Of a stretch of 64,000 nt of DNA, positions 17,911-25,615 are shown piece after piece (the stretch's first letter is position 1; each line of letters opens with the position of its first letter). Both the position numbers and the translations under genes were made by a program. The stretch is from assembly GCA_027335985.1 (NCBI GenBank), contig DAHWGX010000005.1, positions 21,641 to 85,640 of the forward strand, in the 5' to 3' direction. The notes beneath the pieces were generated by a model, which ran no database searches, was not told the origin of the DNA, and saw only the letters and a list, made by a program, of their open reading frames with translations. Source of the DNA: Nitrospirota bacterium (GTDB lineage Bacteria > Nitrospirota_A > Leptospirillia > Leptospirillales > Leptospirillaceae).

Positions 17911-18525
17911 TCAGTCGAAGGTGACGGTCTCGTTTCGAATTTCGTGGCCGTCATCGATGCGCATCTCGATGGTGATGGAGTAAACGGGAGAGCCGCCGAG
18001 CCAGAAGGCCCGCGATGTCTCCTCCTTCGGGGCCAGAGGTTCAAACATCATATAGGCCGGAGGAAGTTTAAGCGGCACCTCCGATCCGTTGCCGATTTTG
18101 TAATGGGCTCCCAGCATCTGGAGTTTGATGGGATTTCCCTCGAGCGTGTATTTCATGTAGGCGACCGAGGGGGAGAGGAGCATGGACATGTTGAGCCGCC
18201 AACCCTCACCCTGGATGCTCTTGAAGGTCGTTCGGGTGCTGATGCTCCGTTGGGAGACGATCTTGTGGGGTTTTCCCAGAGGCCCGGCCTTGAAGCCGAT
18301 GATCGAACCTCCGATGCCTGCCACAAGCAGAAGTCCGATGACGATGTAGATGGCGATGGTGACAGGACTGAACCCCTGCTCTTCCTTGGGGCGTGACGGA
18401 CTGTAGAGCTCTTCGTATTCGGTGGGTGGTGGAGAGGTGGGAGAAGGTTCCTGCGGGGATGGATTGTCTGGTGTCGGTTTTCTGGGACCACTTTCCGGCC
18501 CTGCGCCTTGTCGCGATGCGGTCAT
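17911..18525 (-). CDS. Membrane-anchored protein of unknown function
   Basis: I do not recognise a family. The 204-residue product has a Pro/Ser-rich cytoplasmic head (about 50 residues), a single hydrophobic helix (VTIAIYIVIGLLLVAGIGGSI) and a C-terminal domain of about 130 residues that looks beta-rich and ends RNETVTFD. It resembles a DUF-type extracytoplasmic beta domain tethered to the inner membrane. ATG 18525 with GAGGAG 9 nt upstream is better placed than TTG 18531. Convergent with the yggU gene, 47 bp apart. Confidence 0.7.
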   Translation of the reverse strand: MTASRQGAGPESGPRKPTPDNPSPQEPSPTSPPPTEYEELYSPSRPKEEQGFSPVTIAIYIVIGLLLVAGIGGSIIGFKAGPLGKPHKIVSQRSISTRTTFKSIQGEGWRLNMSMLLSPSVAYMKYTLEGNPIKLQMLGAHYKIGNGSEVPLKLPPAYMMFEPLAPKEETSRAFWLGGSPVYSITIEMRIDDGHEIRNETVTFD

Positions 18526-19168
18526 GGACAAAAACTCCTCGGGTCTCCCTCGTCTTGCCGAATCCTGCGGCAGGTACGCTCAAACATATCGTTTAATTTT
18601 ACTTCATGACCCTGGCTTGGGGCAAGGTTCTCCTGGGAGCCTCCAGCAATTCAGGATTTAAAATTTGATTCTGCTGCATTAACTTATTGTTATAATAAAG
18701 AATAGACGAACACGACGAGTATTTTCAGGCGTTCTGGGGCTATTGAGACCTTTCGGGCTCCCAGCCCCTCCCCGAATGCCCTTCTCAGCCAGGCCCAAGG
18801 TTTTGTCGTCCGGGTTGAGTCGGCCTTCCGGGCTTTTCCTGTCGGCCGGAAGCCCGGGAACAATACGAAGGACTCCATGTGCGCCGCCTGTATGGCCTTT
18901 TCCGTTTTCTTCCCCTCCCCAACTAGCCCTTGTCCGGATCCGGGGAAGCCAGATGACCGAAAGAAAGGCCTCTTCCAGCTCCCGTAGATCCGAGAGCGTC
19001 CACCACTCGCGAATAAAGAAGGCTTGTTTGTTTTATAGACTCTCTATCGCGGACCGAGGAAAAAGGCACCACGTCGAGGCCCTCAATGATCTGCCCCCCT
19101 CCGTGCTCAGTCCCCGGGTGGCATGAGATTCAGGGACTGTTAAAAAACGGACCGAAATGCGGCGGGGG
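18526..19168. other. 643-bp region without a convincing gene
   Basis: This stretch lies between two minus-strand genes. Frames of up to 127 codons exist but have no recognisable motif, no good ribosome site and Ser/Pro/Arg-rich composition typical of shadow frames. A sharply AT-rich island near 18655-18710 contains TATAATAAAG but no matching -35 on either strand. A T6 run on the minus strand (near 19141) follows the next gene's stop with only a 3-bp stem. It could hold a promoter region, a small RNA or a decayed gene. Confidence 0.5.
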
Positions 19169-19843
19169 TCAGAAATGGAGGGGCATCTGGGGAACGCCCG
19201 ACGGCATGGAAGGCCTCATCATTCCCCCCATTCCAGGGAAGGAGCGGCAGTGGGCCGGAGGCACGAAAAGGGACGGGTCGGGTCTATGCGGATCGATGTT
19301 CTTGTAAAGAATTGTTATGGGGGGATGTCCCGCCACCATCACGATCTCCTTGAGAGGCGCCCCGTCCAGATCGCTGGCGGACCAGATTTTTATCCTCCCG
19401 GTTTTGCCGTCGGGAAGTCTCGTGGTTGCGAGGGTGATCTCGGCTGGATGGCCGTCGAGCCGGGTGGAGCCGAGATGCCGGATCGTGACGTCGGGCGACT
19501 TCTGAAGACCCTTGTATTGGCTCAAATTGGCAGGATCCAGTTTCTGATGCATGCACATATGATGGCTGGGCATGATCATGTACATGTTCCCAGAGTCGAT
19601 CAGGAGAATGTTGATCATTCGGGGCCTGGACGAAGATCCGTTTATCGGTTCGGTGCGGACCTTCTTTCCATCGACGTAAACCTTTTCTTTCATCGTCCGG
19701 CCGTTATCGAGAACTATAATCTGGGTCGCGGAGAATCGGGGAGATCCTCCCGCCACGGAAAAAGCCGCTTCCGGAAAAGAGAGCGTGCCCGCCACAAAAA
19801 CGGATCCTGCCAAGATTAAAGAAAGAATTCCCAGCCTCATCAT
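19169..19843 (-). CDS. Exported Met/His-rich protein, LolA/DUF4412-like
   Basis: 224 residues with a clear signal peptide (MMRLGILSLILAGSVFVAG...). The mature part looks like a LolA/LppX-type half-barrel of the DUF4412 kind: a 'FSATQIIVLDNGRTMKEKVYVDGKKVRTE' strand series, then 'HPAEI' and 'IKIWSASDLDGAPLKEI'. A Met/His cluster (MYMIMPSHHMCMH) and a Met-rich tail (GMGGMMRPSMPSG) are notable and might bind metal. The start at 19843/19840 is set by GGGAAGGGG just upstream; the frame is open farther upstream but without signal-peptide logic. Confidence 0.7.
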   Translation of the reverse strand: MMRLGILSLILAGSVFVAGTLSFPEAAFSVAGGSPRFSATQIIVLDNGRTMKEKVYVDGKKVRTEPINGSSSRPRMINILLIDSGNMYMIMPSHHMCMHQKLDPANLSQYKGLQKSPDVTIRHLGSTRLDGHPAEITLATTRLPDGKTGRIKIWSASDLDGAPLKEIVMVAGHPPITILYKNIDPHRPDPSLFVPPAHCRSFPGMGGMMRPSMPSGVPQMPLHF

Positions 19844-19966
19844 GATCCCCTTCCCGAATGATTTCTTGCGCATTTCAATCGACCGTCTTGACGATATCAT
19901 GGAATTGTCGTCCGTCAAGAAACCTGGAAGGATGCGTTTATCCCCCCTCCGATGGCACTCCGGCAA

Positions 19967-20028
19967 AGCAATTCATATATGGTCCCCCTTCCCGTTGCAA
20001 GAGGGTGATGCCCATCATATGAATTGCT
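19967..20028. repeat. Long inverted repeat (hairpin) after pgl
   Basis: Arms AGCAATTCATAT (19967-19978) and ATATGAATTGCT (20017-20028) are perfect 12-bp complements, and the next four bases inward pair too with one bulged base. The inner loop can form a further CCCTT/AAGGG-like stem. It lies between the pgl stop and the next minus-strand gene. No T-run follows on either strand, so it is not a standard terminator. Confidence 0.65.
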
Positions 20029-20060
20029 GGGGGAGCCTCGCGAAGCGGGAAAATCCCAGT

Positions 20061-20867
20061 CTAGCTGATTCTGACATCGGACCAACGGCTGATCCCTTCG
20101 GGACAGGCCTCCCGGTCGATCCAGAACTCGGAGAGATGCATCCTCATCCCCGACTCTCGTAGGACCCACTGGGTGGGGAGATCGCCTTCGGGGTCGAGAA
20201 CCCTCGCAAGGATGTCGTGCTTTTCCCTTCCGGTCACTAGAAAGATTCTCGTTCCTGCTTCTGCCAGAGTCCGGTAGGACATGGTGATTCGGGCAACTCG
20301 CCCGGGGCTTTCGGGTACAGCAAGGATCAAGCGATGGCGGTCGTCTTCCGGAGAGCTTCCCGGAAAGAGGCTGGCCGTGTGTCCGTCGGGCCCCACCCCG
20401 AGGAGTGCGATATCGAGCGCCGGCGGGTGGGGGAGGGGGTTGCCGAGGGTCTCCGAGAGAAGCTTTTCGTACCTCAGGGCTTCCCGGTCATTGTGGGGGG
20501 ACTCCCCATGAATCCTGTAAACGGTTTTTCCAGGAATTGATCCCGGAGAGAAAAAATTTTCCTGGGCCATCCTGAAGTTGCTCTGGTCGCTCTCCGGAGA
20601 CACGCATCGTTCGTCGGAGAAAAACCAGTGGATCCTGGACTTCTTCTCATCGGGCCAAGAGGCGATTTTCCTGGCCACTGCCTTCAAAAACGGTATCGGG
20701 GTGCTGCCTCCCGAAAGACCGATCGACGCGACGCGCTTCTTTTCAAGAAGGGTCGAGATCCTGTGCAGAAAATTGTCCGATCCCTTCTCCGCCCATTCGG
20801 AAATGGAAGGGTAAACGCAAACGACAACGGGCGGGGGGCCCTCTTCAAGATCCATGAGGCGGGTCAT
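20061..20867 (-). CDS. pgl: 6-phosphogluconolactonase
   Basis: Hydrolyses 6-phosphogluconolactone in the oxidative pentose phosphate pathway. It has 268 residues of the NagB/RpiA fold: VASIGLSGGSTPIPFLKAV, IHWFFSDERCVSPESDQSNFRMA, and the lactonase signature LDIALLGVGPDGHTASLFPGS, all conserved. ATG 20867 overlaps the glk stop by 4 nt (ATGA), so the two are co-translated: glucokinase and lactonase together feed glucose into the pentose phosphate route. Confidence 0.95.
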   Translation of the reverse strand: MTRLMDLEEGPPPVVVCVYPSISEWAEKGSDNFLHRISTLLEKKRVASIGLSGGSTPIPFLKAVARKIASWPDEKKSRIHWFFSDERCVSPESDQSNFRMAQENFFSPGSIPGKTVYRIHGESPHNDREALRYEKLLSETLGNPLPHPPALDIALLGVGPDGHTASLFPGSSPEDDRHRLILAVPESPGRVARITMSYRTLAEAGTRIFLVTGREKHDILARVLDPEGDLPTQWVLRESGMRMHLSEFWIDREACPEGISRWSDVRIS

Positions 20868-21961
20868 CTCGCAACTCCTTGGTTTTGGGTTCCCGTAACT
20901 CTTCGCATGGCCAGCTGCCAGGATCCCCTGAGACCTGTTTCAGGATTGTCGACAATGTAGACGGGCATCTCGGATAGAATTTTCCGGTATCTTCCCTTGT
21001 TCGTGAAGTGATCCATGAAGGAGGATCGCATGAGGTAAAATTGAATTTTTCCCGGAATTCCGCCGGCCAGATAGACGCCACCGGTGGCGAGCGACTTGAG
21101 TGCCAGATTCCCGGCTTCCTGCCCCAGGAATCGGCAAAAATTTTCGAGGATCATGGTGCAGAGAGGGTCATGTCGCGAAAGGGCGGCGTGGGTGAGGGCC
21201 GCAGGAATTTCATCCTCCGTGAGGGCGGGGTCCAATGGAAGACCTTCTGCGGACAGACCCTGGGTGTGAAAATGGTAGAGATTGGCGAGTCCCTGGCCGG
21301 AGACCACCCGTTCGACGCTGGCGTGACCGAACCGGGACCAGAGATAAGTGAGCAGGGGAATGTCGGCGGGGGACTCGGGGGCCCAGTCCGAATGGCCTCC
21401 TTCCGTCGGGATGACGACGGGCCCTTGTTCTCCCGGGACCAGAACAGACTCTCCGAGACCGGTCCCGGGGGCGACGATAATCCGGGTTCCCAGGGGATCC
21501 GGATGGCCTTCGTTGATGACGGGGATCTCTTTTGGATCGAGGCATGTTGTTCCCCACGCCATGGCGACAAGGTCGTTGACAAGCAAAACATTCCCGACGG
21601 ACAACCCGAGAAGGACTCCCAGCGTTTCCGTTTCGACGATCCAGGGCAGATTGGTCGTCTGGCAGCGGCCTTTCACGACTGGACCGGCGATACCAAAGGC
21701 TGCCCCCGCGATAGAGAAGCTTTCGGAATAGCCGGACCGGGCATCCTCGAGGAAGGATTCAAGGACCTTTTCAAGAGAGTCGAAGTGACGGGAGGGGTAT
21801 TCTTTTTTGAAAAAGGTCGGGGGAACCTGATTCCGGTCCCCTTTTCCCGGGGCTGCGGGGAAAAGCCCGAGCAGGGTTTTGGTCCCGCCGATATCACCGG
21901 CAAGGATCGACGGGTGAAGATTGGTGCTGATCTTGGAATCAATGGGGGAAGGGTTTTCCAC
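20864..21961 (-). CDS. glk: Glucokinase (Glk, ROK-unrelated bacterial type)
   Basis: Phosphorylates glucose with ATP. Family signatures are visible: LAGDIGGTKTLLGLF (ATP phosphate site), FGIAGPVVKGRCQTTNLPW, VNDLVAMAWG, IVAPGTGLGESVLVP, TEGGHSDWAP and a late GGVYLAGGIPGKI. GTG 21961, 6 nt after GAAAGGA, gives 365 residues; ATG 22012 would give 382. The frame stays open to 22177 but would then run into the divergent hpnH gene. About 20-35 residues precede the conserved start, so the exact N-terminus is uncertain. Confidence 0.9.
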   Translation of the reverse strand: MENPSPIDSKISTNLHPSILAGDIGGTKTLLGLFPAAPGKGDRNQVPPTFFKKEYPSRHFDSLEKVLESFLEDARSGYSESFSIAGAAFGIAGPVVKGRCQTTNLPWIVETETLGVLLGLSVGNVLLVNDLVAMAWGTTCLDPKEIPVINEGHPDPLGTRIIVAPGTGLGESVLVPGEQGPVVIPTEGGHSDWAPESPADIPLLTYLWSRFGHASVERVVSGQGLANLYHFHTQGLSAEGLPLDPALTEDEIPAALTHAALSRHDPLCTMILENFCRFLGQEAGNLALKSLATGGVYLAGGIPGKIQFYLMRSSFMDHFTNKGRYRKILSEMPVYIVDNPETGLRGSWQLAMRRVTGTQNQGVAR

Positions 21962-22047
21962 AACACGTCCTTTCTCCCGACTCCGTTCGAAGTCCGGGGG
22001 CTCTTTGATCATTCGGATGGGGACAGTGTGTCTGGATGCCGATTTCC

Positions 22048-22082
22048 TTGACAGAAACTGAACCGGATCATTATGATCATAA
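22048..22082 (+). promoter_or_regulatory. Promoter for hpnH with overlapping palindrome
   Basis: TTGACA (22048-22053) and TATGAT (22072-22077) are 18 bp apart, 5' of hpnH. A perfect 12-bp palindrome, TTATGATCATAA (22071-22082), covers the -10 element, so a repressor binding there would block RNA polymerase. The start point would be near 22085, leaving a leader of about 90 nt. The region is also the glk upstream region on the other strand. Confidence 0.55.
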
Positions 22083-22175
22083 AATGTTGCGGCAATCTTG
22101 TCATCTCTCTCCTCTCTGTCCGCAACCATATGGATTCTTTGCCTTGCTCCCATCTGAATGAAAGGCACCACTCCC

Positions 22176-23192
22176 ATGGCTATCCCTCTTCAGCAGGCCC
22201 TGAAAGTCGGGGCATATGTAATGCAGAAAAAATGGAAAAAAGAAGAAAAGTTTCCCCTTGTCCTGATGCTCGAACCCCTTTTCAGGTGCAACCTTGAATG
22301 CGCCGGATGCGGAAAGATCCAGTATCCCGAGGAAATTCTCCGAAAGAGACTGTCTCCCGAGGAATGTTTTCATGCCGTCGAGGAGTGCGGGGCACCGGTG
22401 GTCACGATTGCAGGGGGAGAGCCCCTCATTCATCCAGAGATTTCCGAAATCGTCGAGGGGATGATTGAACGCAAGAAGTTCGTCTATCTCTGTTCCAACG
22501 GAATTCTCCTCGAAAAATACATGGACCGCTTTTCTCCCTCGCCTTACCTGACCTTCAGCATTCATCTCGACGGGCTTCGGGAAACCCATGACCGCCTCGT
22601 CTGCCGCGAAGGAGTCTTCGACACGGCCGTCCGGGCGATCCGGTCTGCGACAAGTCGGGGTTTCAGGGTGACCACGAACACGACGGTCTTCGAAGGGGAA
22701 GATCCAGGCGAGATCCGGAATTTCTTTGATTTTGTGAAGGAGCTGGGTGTGAACGGGATGATGATTTCTCCCGGATACTCCTATGACTGGGCTCCCGACC
22801 AAGAACATTTCCTCAATAAGGACCGGACCCGGAATCTGTTCAGGATGATTCTTGCCGACCGTGCCGGCAAGGGGTGGAATTTCAACCACAGCCCCTTTTA
22901 TCTCGACTTCCTCGAGGGACAGAGGGACTACGACTGCACCCCATGGGGCAGTCCCAACTATTCCGTCCTCGGATGGCAGCGTCCCTGCTATTTGTTGAAT
23001 GAGGGGTATGCCGCTTCTTACAGGGAACTCATAGAAGAGACAGACTGGAGCAAGTACGGCCCGGCCTCCGGACATGAAAAATGCCGGGACTGCATGGTGC
23101 ATTGTGGTTTCGAGCCTTCTGCTGTCGGAGACGCCACATCCTCACTCAAAAACACCCTTCGCTCCCTTTCGAGCCTCCTTCCCGCCGGCTGA
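22176..23192 (+). CDS. hpnH: HpnH, adenosylhopane synthase (radical SAM)
   Basis: B12-binding radical SAM enzyme that attaches the SAM-derived adenosyl group to diploptene, the first step towards extended hopanoids. The N-terminus [20 protein letters not shown], the cluster motif [27 protein letters not shown], and [13 protein letters not shown] are family-typical. The C-terminal cysteines ([12 protein letters not shown]) match the HpnH tail. ATG 22176 is preferred over 22158 because GAAAGG precedes it and it matches family N-termini. No squalene-hopene cyclase lies in the window. Confidence 0.93.
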   Translation: MAIPLQQALKVGAYVMQKKWKKEEKFPLVLMLEPLFRCNLECAGCGKIQYPEEILRKRLSPEECFHAVEECGAPVVTIAGGEPLIHPEISEIVEGMIERKKFVYLCSNGILLEKYMDRFSPSPYLTFSIHLDGLRETHDRLVCREGVFDTAVRAIRSATSRGFRVTTNTTVFEGEDPGEIRNFFDFVKELGVNGMMISPGYSYDWAPDQEHFLNKDRTRNLFRMILADRAGKGWNFNHSPFYLDFLEGQRDYDCTPWGSPNYSVLGWQRPCYLLNEGYAASYRELIEETDWSKYGPASGHEKCRDCMVHCGFEPSAVGDATSSLKNTLRSLSSLLPAG

Positions 23193-23214
23193 ACGCGGAA
23201 CGGAAGGATTTCGG

Positions 23215-23889
23215 ATGTCAACGTATGTCGTGGGGGATCTGCACGGACAGATCTCCCTTCTTCTCACGCTCCTCGACCAAGTTTCATTCGATAAGGAACG
23301 GGATCGTCTGATTGCTGTGGGAGATGTGCTCGACCGGGGGAGCCGGGTGGGCGATCTTCTTCTTTTTTTGCATGAGGCATCAAAGGCAGGGTGGTTTCAA
23401 TCTGTCAAGGGAAACCACGAAGAGTCCTTCCTCCGTTTTCGTTCCGGAGAATGGATCTCTTGGTATACCACTCCGGCTTTTGGAGGGGGGGCCACACTCT
23501 CCTGCTTTGCCGACCTCGGGGAAAATCAGGCCAAGGTGATTGAGGAATGGATTTCCTCCTGGCCTCTCGTCTGGTCGGACGAAAAAACGATTGTCGTACA
23601 TGGAAGCCTTCCGCCTGTCCCCGGAACAAGCCTGGGCGATCGCGATCTTTGCGAAACCAGAATATCCGGGGAGGAGGGAGGTCATGAATGTCTGGAGCTT
23701 CGCCCCCCGAATCTTTACCCGTCCTGGGACGGCAGACTTGTTGTTTCAGGGCATACTATTGTCCGCAAGGCCGGATTTTGGAGAGACGGGATCGTGATGG
23801 TCGATACGGGGGCTTACCGGACCGGTATTCTATCCGCTTTTTGTCTCGAAACCGGCCAGTTTCACAGGGCATCCGGCATCCCCGAGTAA
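23215..23889 (+). CDS. Metallophosphoesterase (PrpA/ApaH-like serine/threonine phosphatase family)
   Basis: 224-residue calcineurin-type phosphatase. The metal-binding motifs appear in order: VVGDLHGQ (GDxHG, residues 5-12), AVGDVLDRGSRVGDLL (GDxxDRG), VKGNHEESFL (GNHE), IVVHGSLPP and VSGHTIVRKAG. This pattern fits bacterial PrpA/PphA-like protein phosphatases and also ApaH diadenosine polyphosphatases; I cannot separate them. ATG 23215 follows GGAAGGA. It is 22 nt after hpnH and probably co-transcribed, though a functional link is not obvious. Confidence 0.85.
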   Translation: MSTYVVGDLHGQISLLLTLLDQVSFDKERDRLIAVGDVLDRGSRVGDLLLFLHEASKAGWFQSVKGNHEESFLRFRSGEWISWYTTPAFGGGATLSCFADLGENQAKVIEEWISSWPLVWSDEKTIVVHGSLPPVPGTSLGDRDLCETRISGEEGGHECLELRPPNLYPSWDGRLVVSGHTIVRKAGFWRDGIVMVDTGAYRTGILSAFCLETGQFHRASGIPE

Positions 23890-23902
23890 CAAGCGGAGGA
23901 GG

Positions 23903-25297
23903 TCAGGATTGTGGAGATGTGGCCAGAATTTTTCGCGCGACGTCGATTCCCGATGTGAAGCTTTGGGAGACGGAGACTCCGGACAAATAGGATCCTGCCA
24001 GATGAATGCCCTCAGGAAGGGTTTCCTTGAGCCTTTCGATGCGATTCCGATGGCCCAGTGTGTATTGGGGGATGGCTCCCTCCCACCGCTGAATGCGAAG
24101 AAAATCCGGCCGCCCCTTCGATCCCAAAATCGTCTCCACTTCTTTTTCGACAATTTCGATCAGGTCTTCATCAAAGGCGAAGGCCAGTTTCGGATTTGGC
24201 ATCCCCCCTACGAATACCGTCAGAAGAACCTGACCTTCCGGCGCCCTTCCGGGAAAGAGCGAGGAAGAAAAAAGAATGCCCAGGATCTTTCTTCTTTCCT
24301 TCGTCGGGACAAGCAATCCGAACCCGTCCAGAGGATGGGAGATGCTTTTCCGGGAAAATCCCATGGAGACCACTGCGATCGGGGCATAGGGGATTTCAGA
24401 CAATGGTCCGCCGGATTCGGGGCTGATCTCCTGCAGAAGCTCCGAGGCCTGGTTTGCGCTTCCCGCAAGAACGACATGGCGCGAATGGAGGTAGTATGTT
24501 TCTTCGTCAAAGAGAAGCGCTGTCCTGAATCCGTTCGAGTTGCGGGTGCATCCGATGACTTCGGCATTGGTTCCCGCATCGGTGCCGAGAAATTCAGCGA
24601 GGGCTTTTGGAAGGCAGCCCATCCCTTCGGTAAAGGAAAAAATGGATCGGGTCAAGGGGGAGGAGGGGGGCTTCGGCCCCCACTGCATTGCCAGGGCTCC
24701 ACGGATGATCGATCCGTAGCGATCTTCCAGGGCGGTCAGTCGTGGAAAGGTATCTCCCATGGACAGAATCTCTGGGCTGGACGCATAGACCCCCTTCACG
24801 AACGGGTCGATGATCCAATCGAGAAACTCAGATCCGAAGCGCCGGGACACAAATTGGGCGACGGTCTCTTCTGTGGGGTCTTCGAGTTCGTCAGGCTCAT
24901 AGGGCGGGATGAAAGGCTCCTTGAACACCCTGAGTTTTCCGCCCAGTGACAGGGCTGGGGTCGTGACCCCTTCCAGAATCGATGTCGGCAGCGGGATGGG
25001 CTTCCCTCTCTTGAGAATGAACCGTCTCTTTCCGGTCAGACCCGCCTGCACGACCTTTTTTTCAAGTCCGAGTTTTTCGATGTAGCCGAGCAGTGGATCC
25101 TCGGGGCGCATAAAAAGGCTGTTGGGACCCGTCTCGATGAGATAGCCGCTTTCCGAAAGGGTCCGGATGACCCCACCGAGGTGGTCGTTCCTTTCGACGA
25201 GGCGGACGGATCGGCCGCGTTCTTTGAGATGGACCGCGCAGGCCAGTCCCGCGATTCCCCCTCCTACGATAAGAGTTTCTATATCGTTTTGCGACAC
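23903..25297 (-). CDS. hemY: Protoporphyrinogen/coproporphyrinogen oxidase, HemY type
   Basis: Oxygen-dependent FAD enzyme that oxidises the porphyrinogen ring in haem synthesis. 464 residues start with ETLIVGGGIAGLACAVHL (FAD dinucleotide fold) and RLVERNDHLGGVIRTL. YLIETGPNSLFMRPED, FVKGVYASSPEILSMGDTFPRL, FSFTEGMGCLPKALAEFL and a C-terminal GIHLAGSYLSGVSVSQSFTSG complete the family pattern. The GTG start lies at 25297. It is convergent with the phosphatase gene, 13 bp apart. Whether the substrate is protoporphyrinogen or coproporphyrinogen cannot be told from sequence. Confidence 0.9.
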   Translation of the reverse strand: MSQNDIETLIVGGGIAGLACAVHLKERGRSVRLVERNDHLGGVIRTLSESGYLIETGPNSLFMRPEDPLLGYIEKLGLEKKVVQAGLTGKRRFILKRGKPIPLPTSILEGVTTPALSLGGKLRVFKEPFIPPYEPDELEDPTEETVAQFVSRRFGSEFLDWIIDPFVKGVYASSPEILSMGDTFPRLTALEDRYGSIIRGALAMQWGPKPPSSPLTRSIFSFTEGMGCLPKALAEFLGTDAGTNAEVIGCTRNSNGFRTALLFDEETYYLHSRHVVLAGSANQASELLQEISPESGGPLSEIPYAPIAVVSMGFSRKSISHPLDGFGLLVPTKERRKILGILFSSSLFPGRAPEGQVLLTVFVGGMPNPKLAFAFDEDLIEIVEKEVETILGSKGRPDFLRIQRWEGAIPQYTLGHRNRIERLKETLPEGIHLAGSYLSGVSVSQSFTSGIDVARKILATSPQS

Positions 25298-25615
25298 TCT
25301 TTTCTCCGTCCGGATCTTGCGGTGATTATCATGGATAATTGTTCGGGCGGGATAACTTTATCCACTTGGAGGCGAGAGGTCAATATTGTGCGTGGCTCGC
25401 AAGGACGATATTGTCTCGCCGTCCATGCCCCTCCGCCTTGATAGCCCCGTTTTGCGCGCTCTCCTCTTGGGCAACCCAGGAGGTCTGGCTCTCCACTCTT
25501 TTTTTGGGAACGACAATCCATTACAATAAAAAGAATGTGAATCGGACAGGTCGCATTCTGTCGCGCCGGGTTCGGTGGATGGTTTTATCCTTAATAATTT
25601 TTCAGGAAGGAAAAA
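25298..25615. promoter_or_regulatory. Divergent intergenic region hemY / tig with a TACAAT -10
   Basis: About 320 bp without a gene. TACAAT at 25522-25527 (+) lies in CAATCCATTACAAT, nearly identical to the murC promoter's CAATCCGTTACAAT. The matching -35 position holds only a T-run, so this may be a promoter relying on an activator or an extended element. A second AT-rich stretch (TTAATAATTTTT, 25591-25602) lies just before the tig ribosome site. The leader from the first would be near 85 nt. Confidence 0.4.

Noticed and set aside
18743..19126. 127-codon + frame in the 643-bp gap
   Set aside because: Ser/Pro/Arg-rich, no motif, no ribosome site; typical shadow composition.
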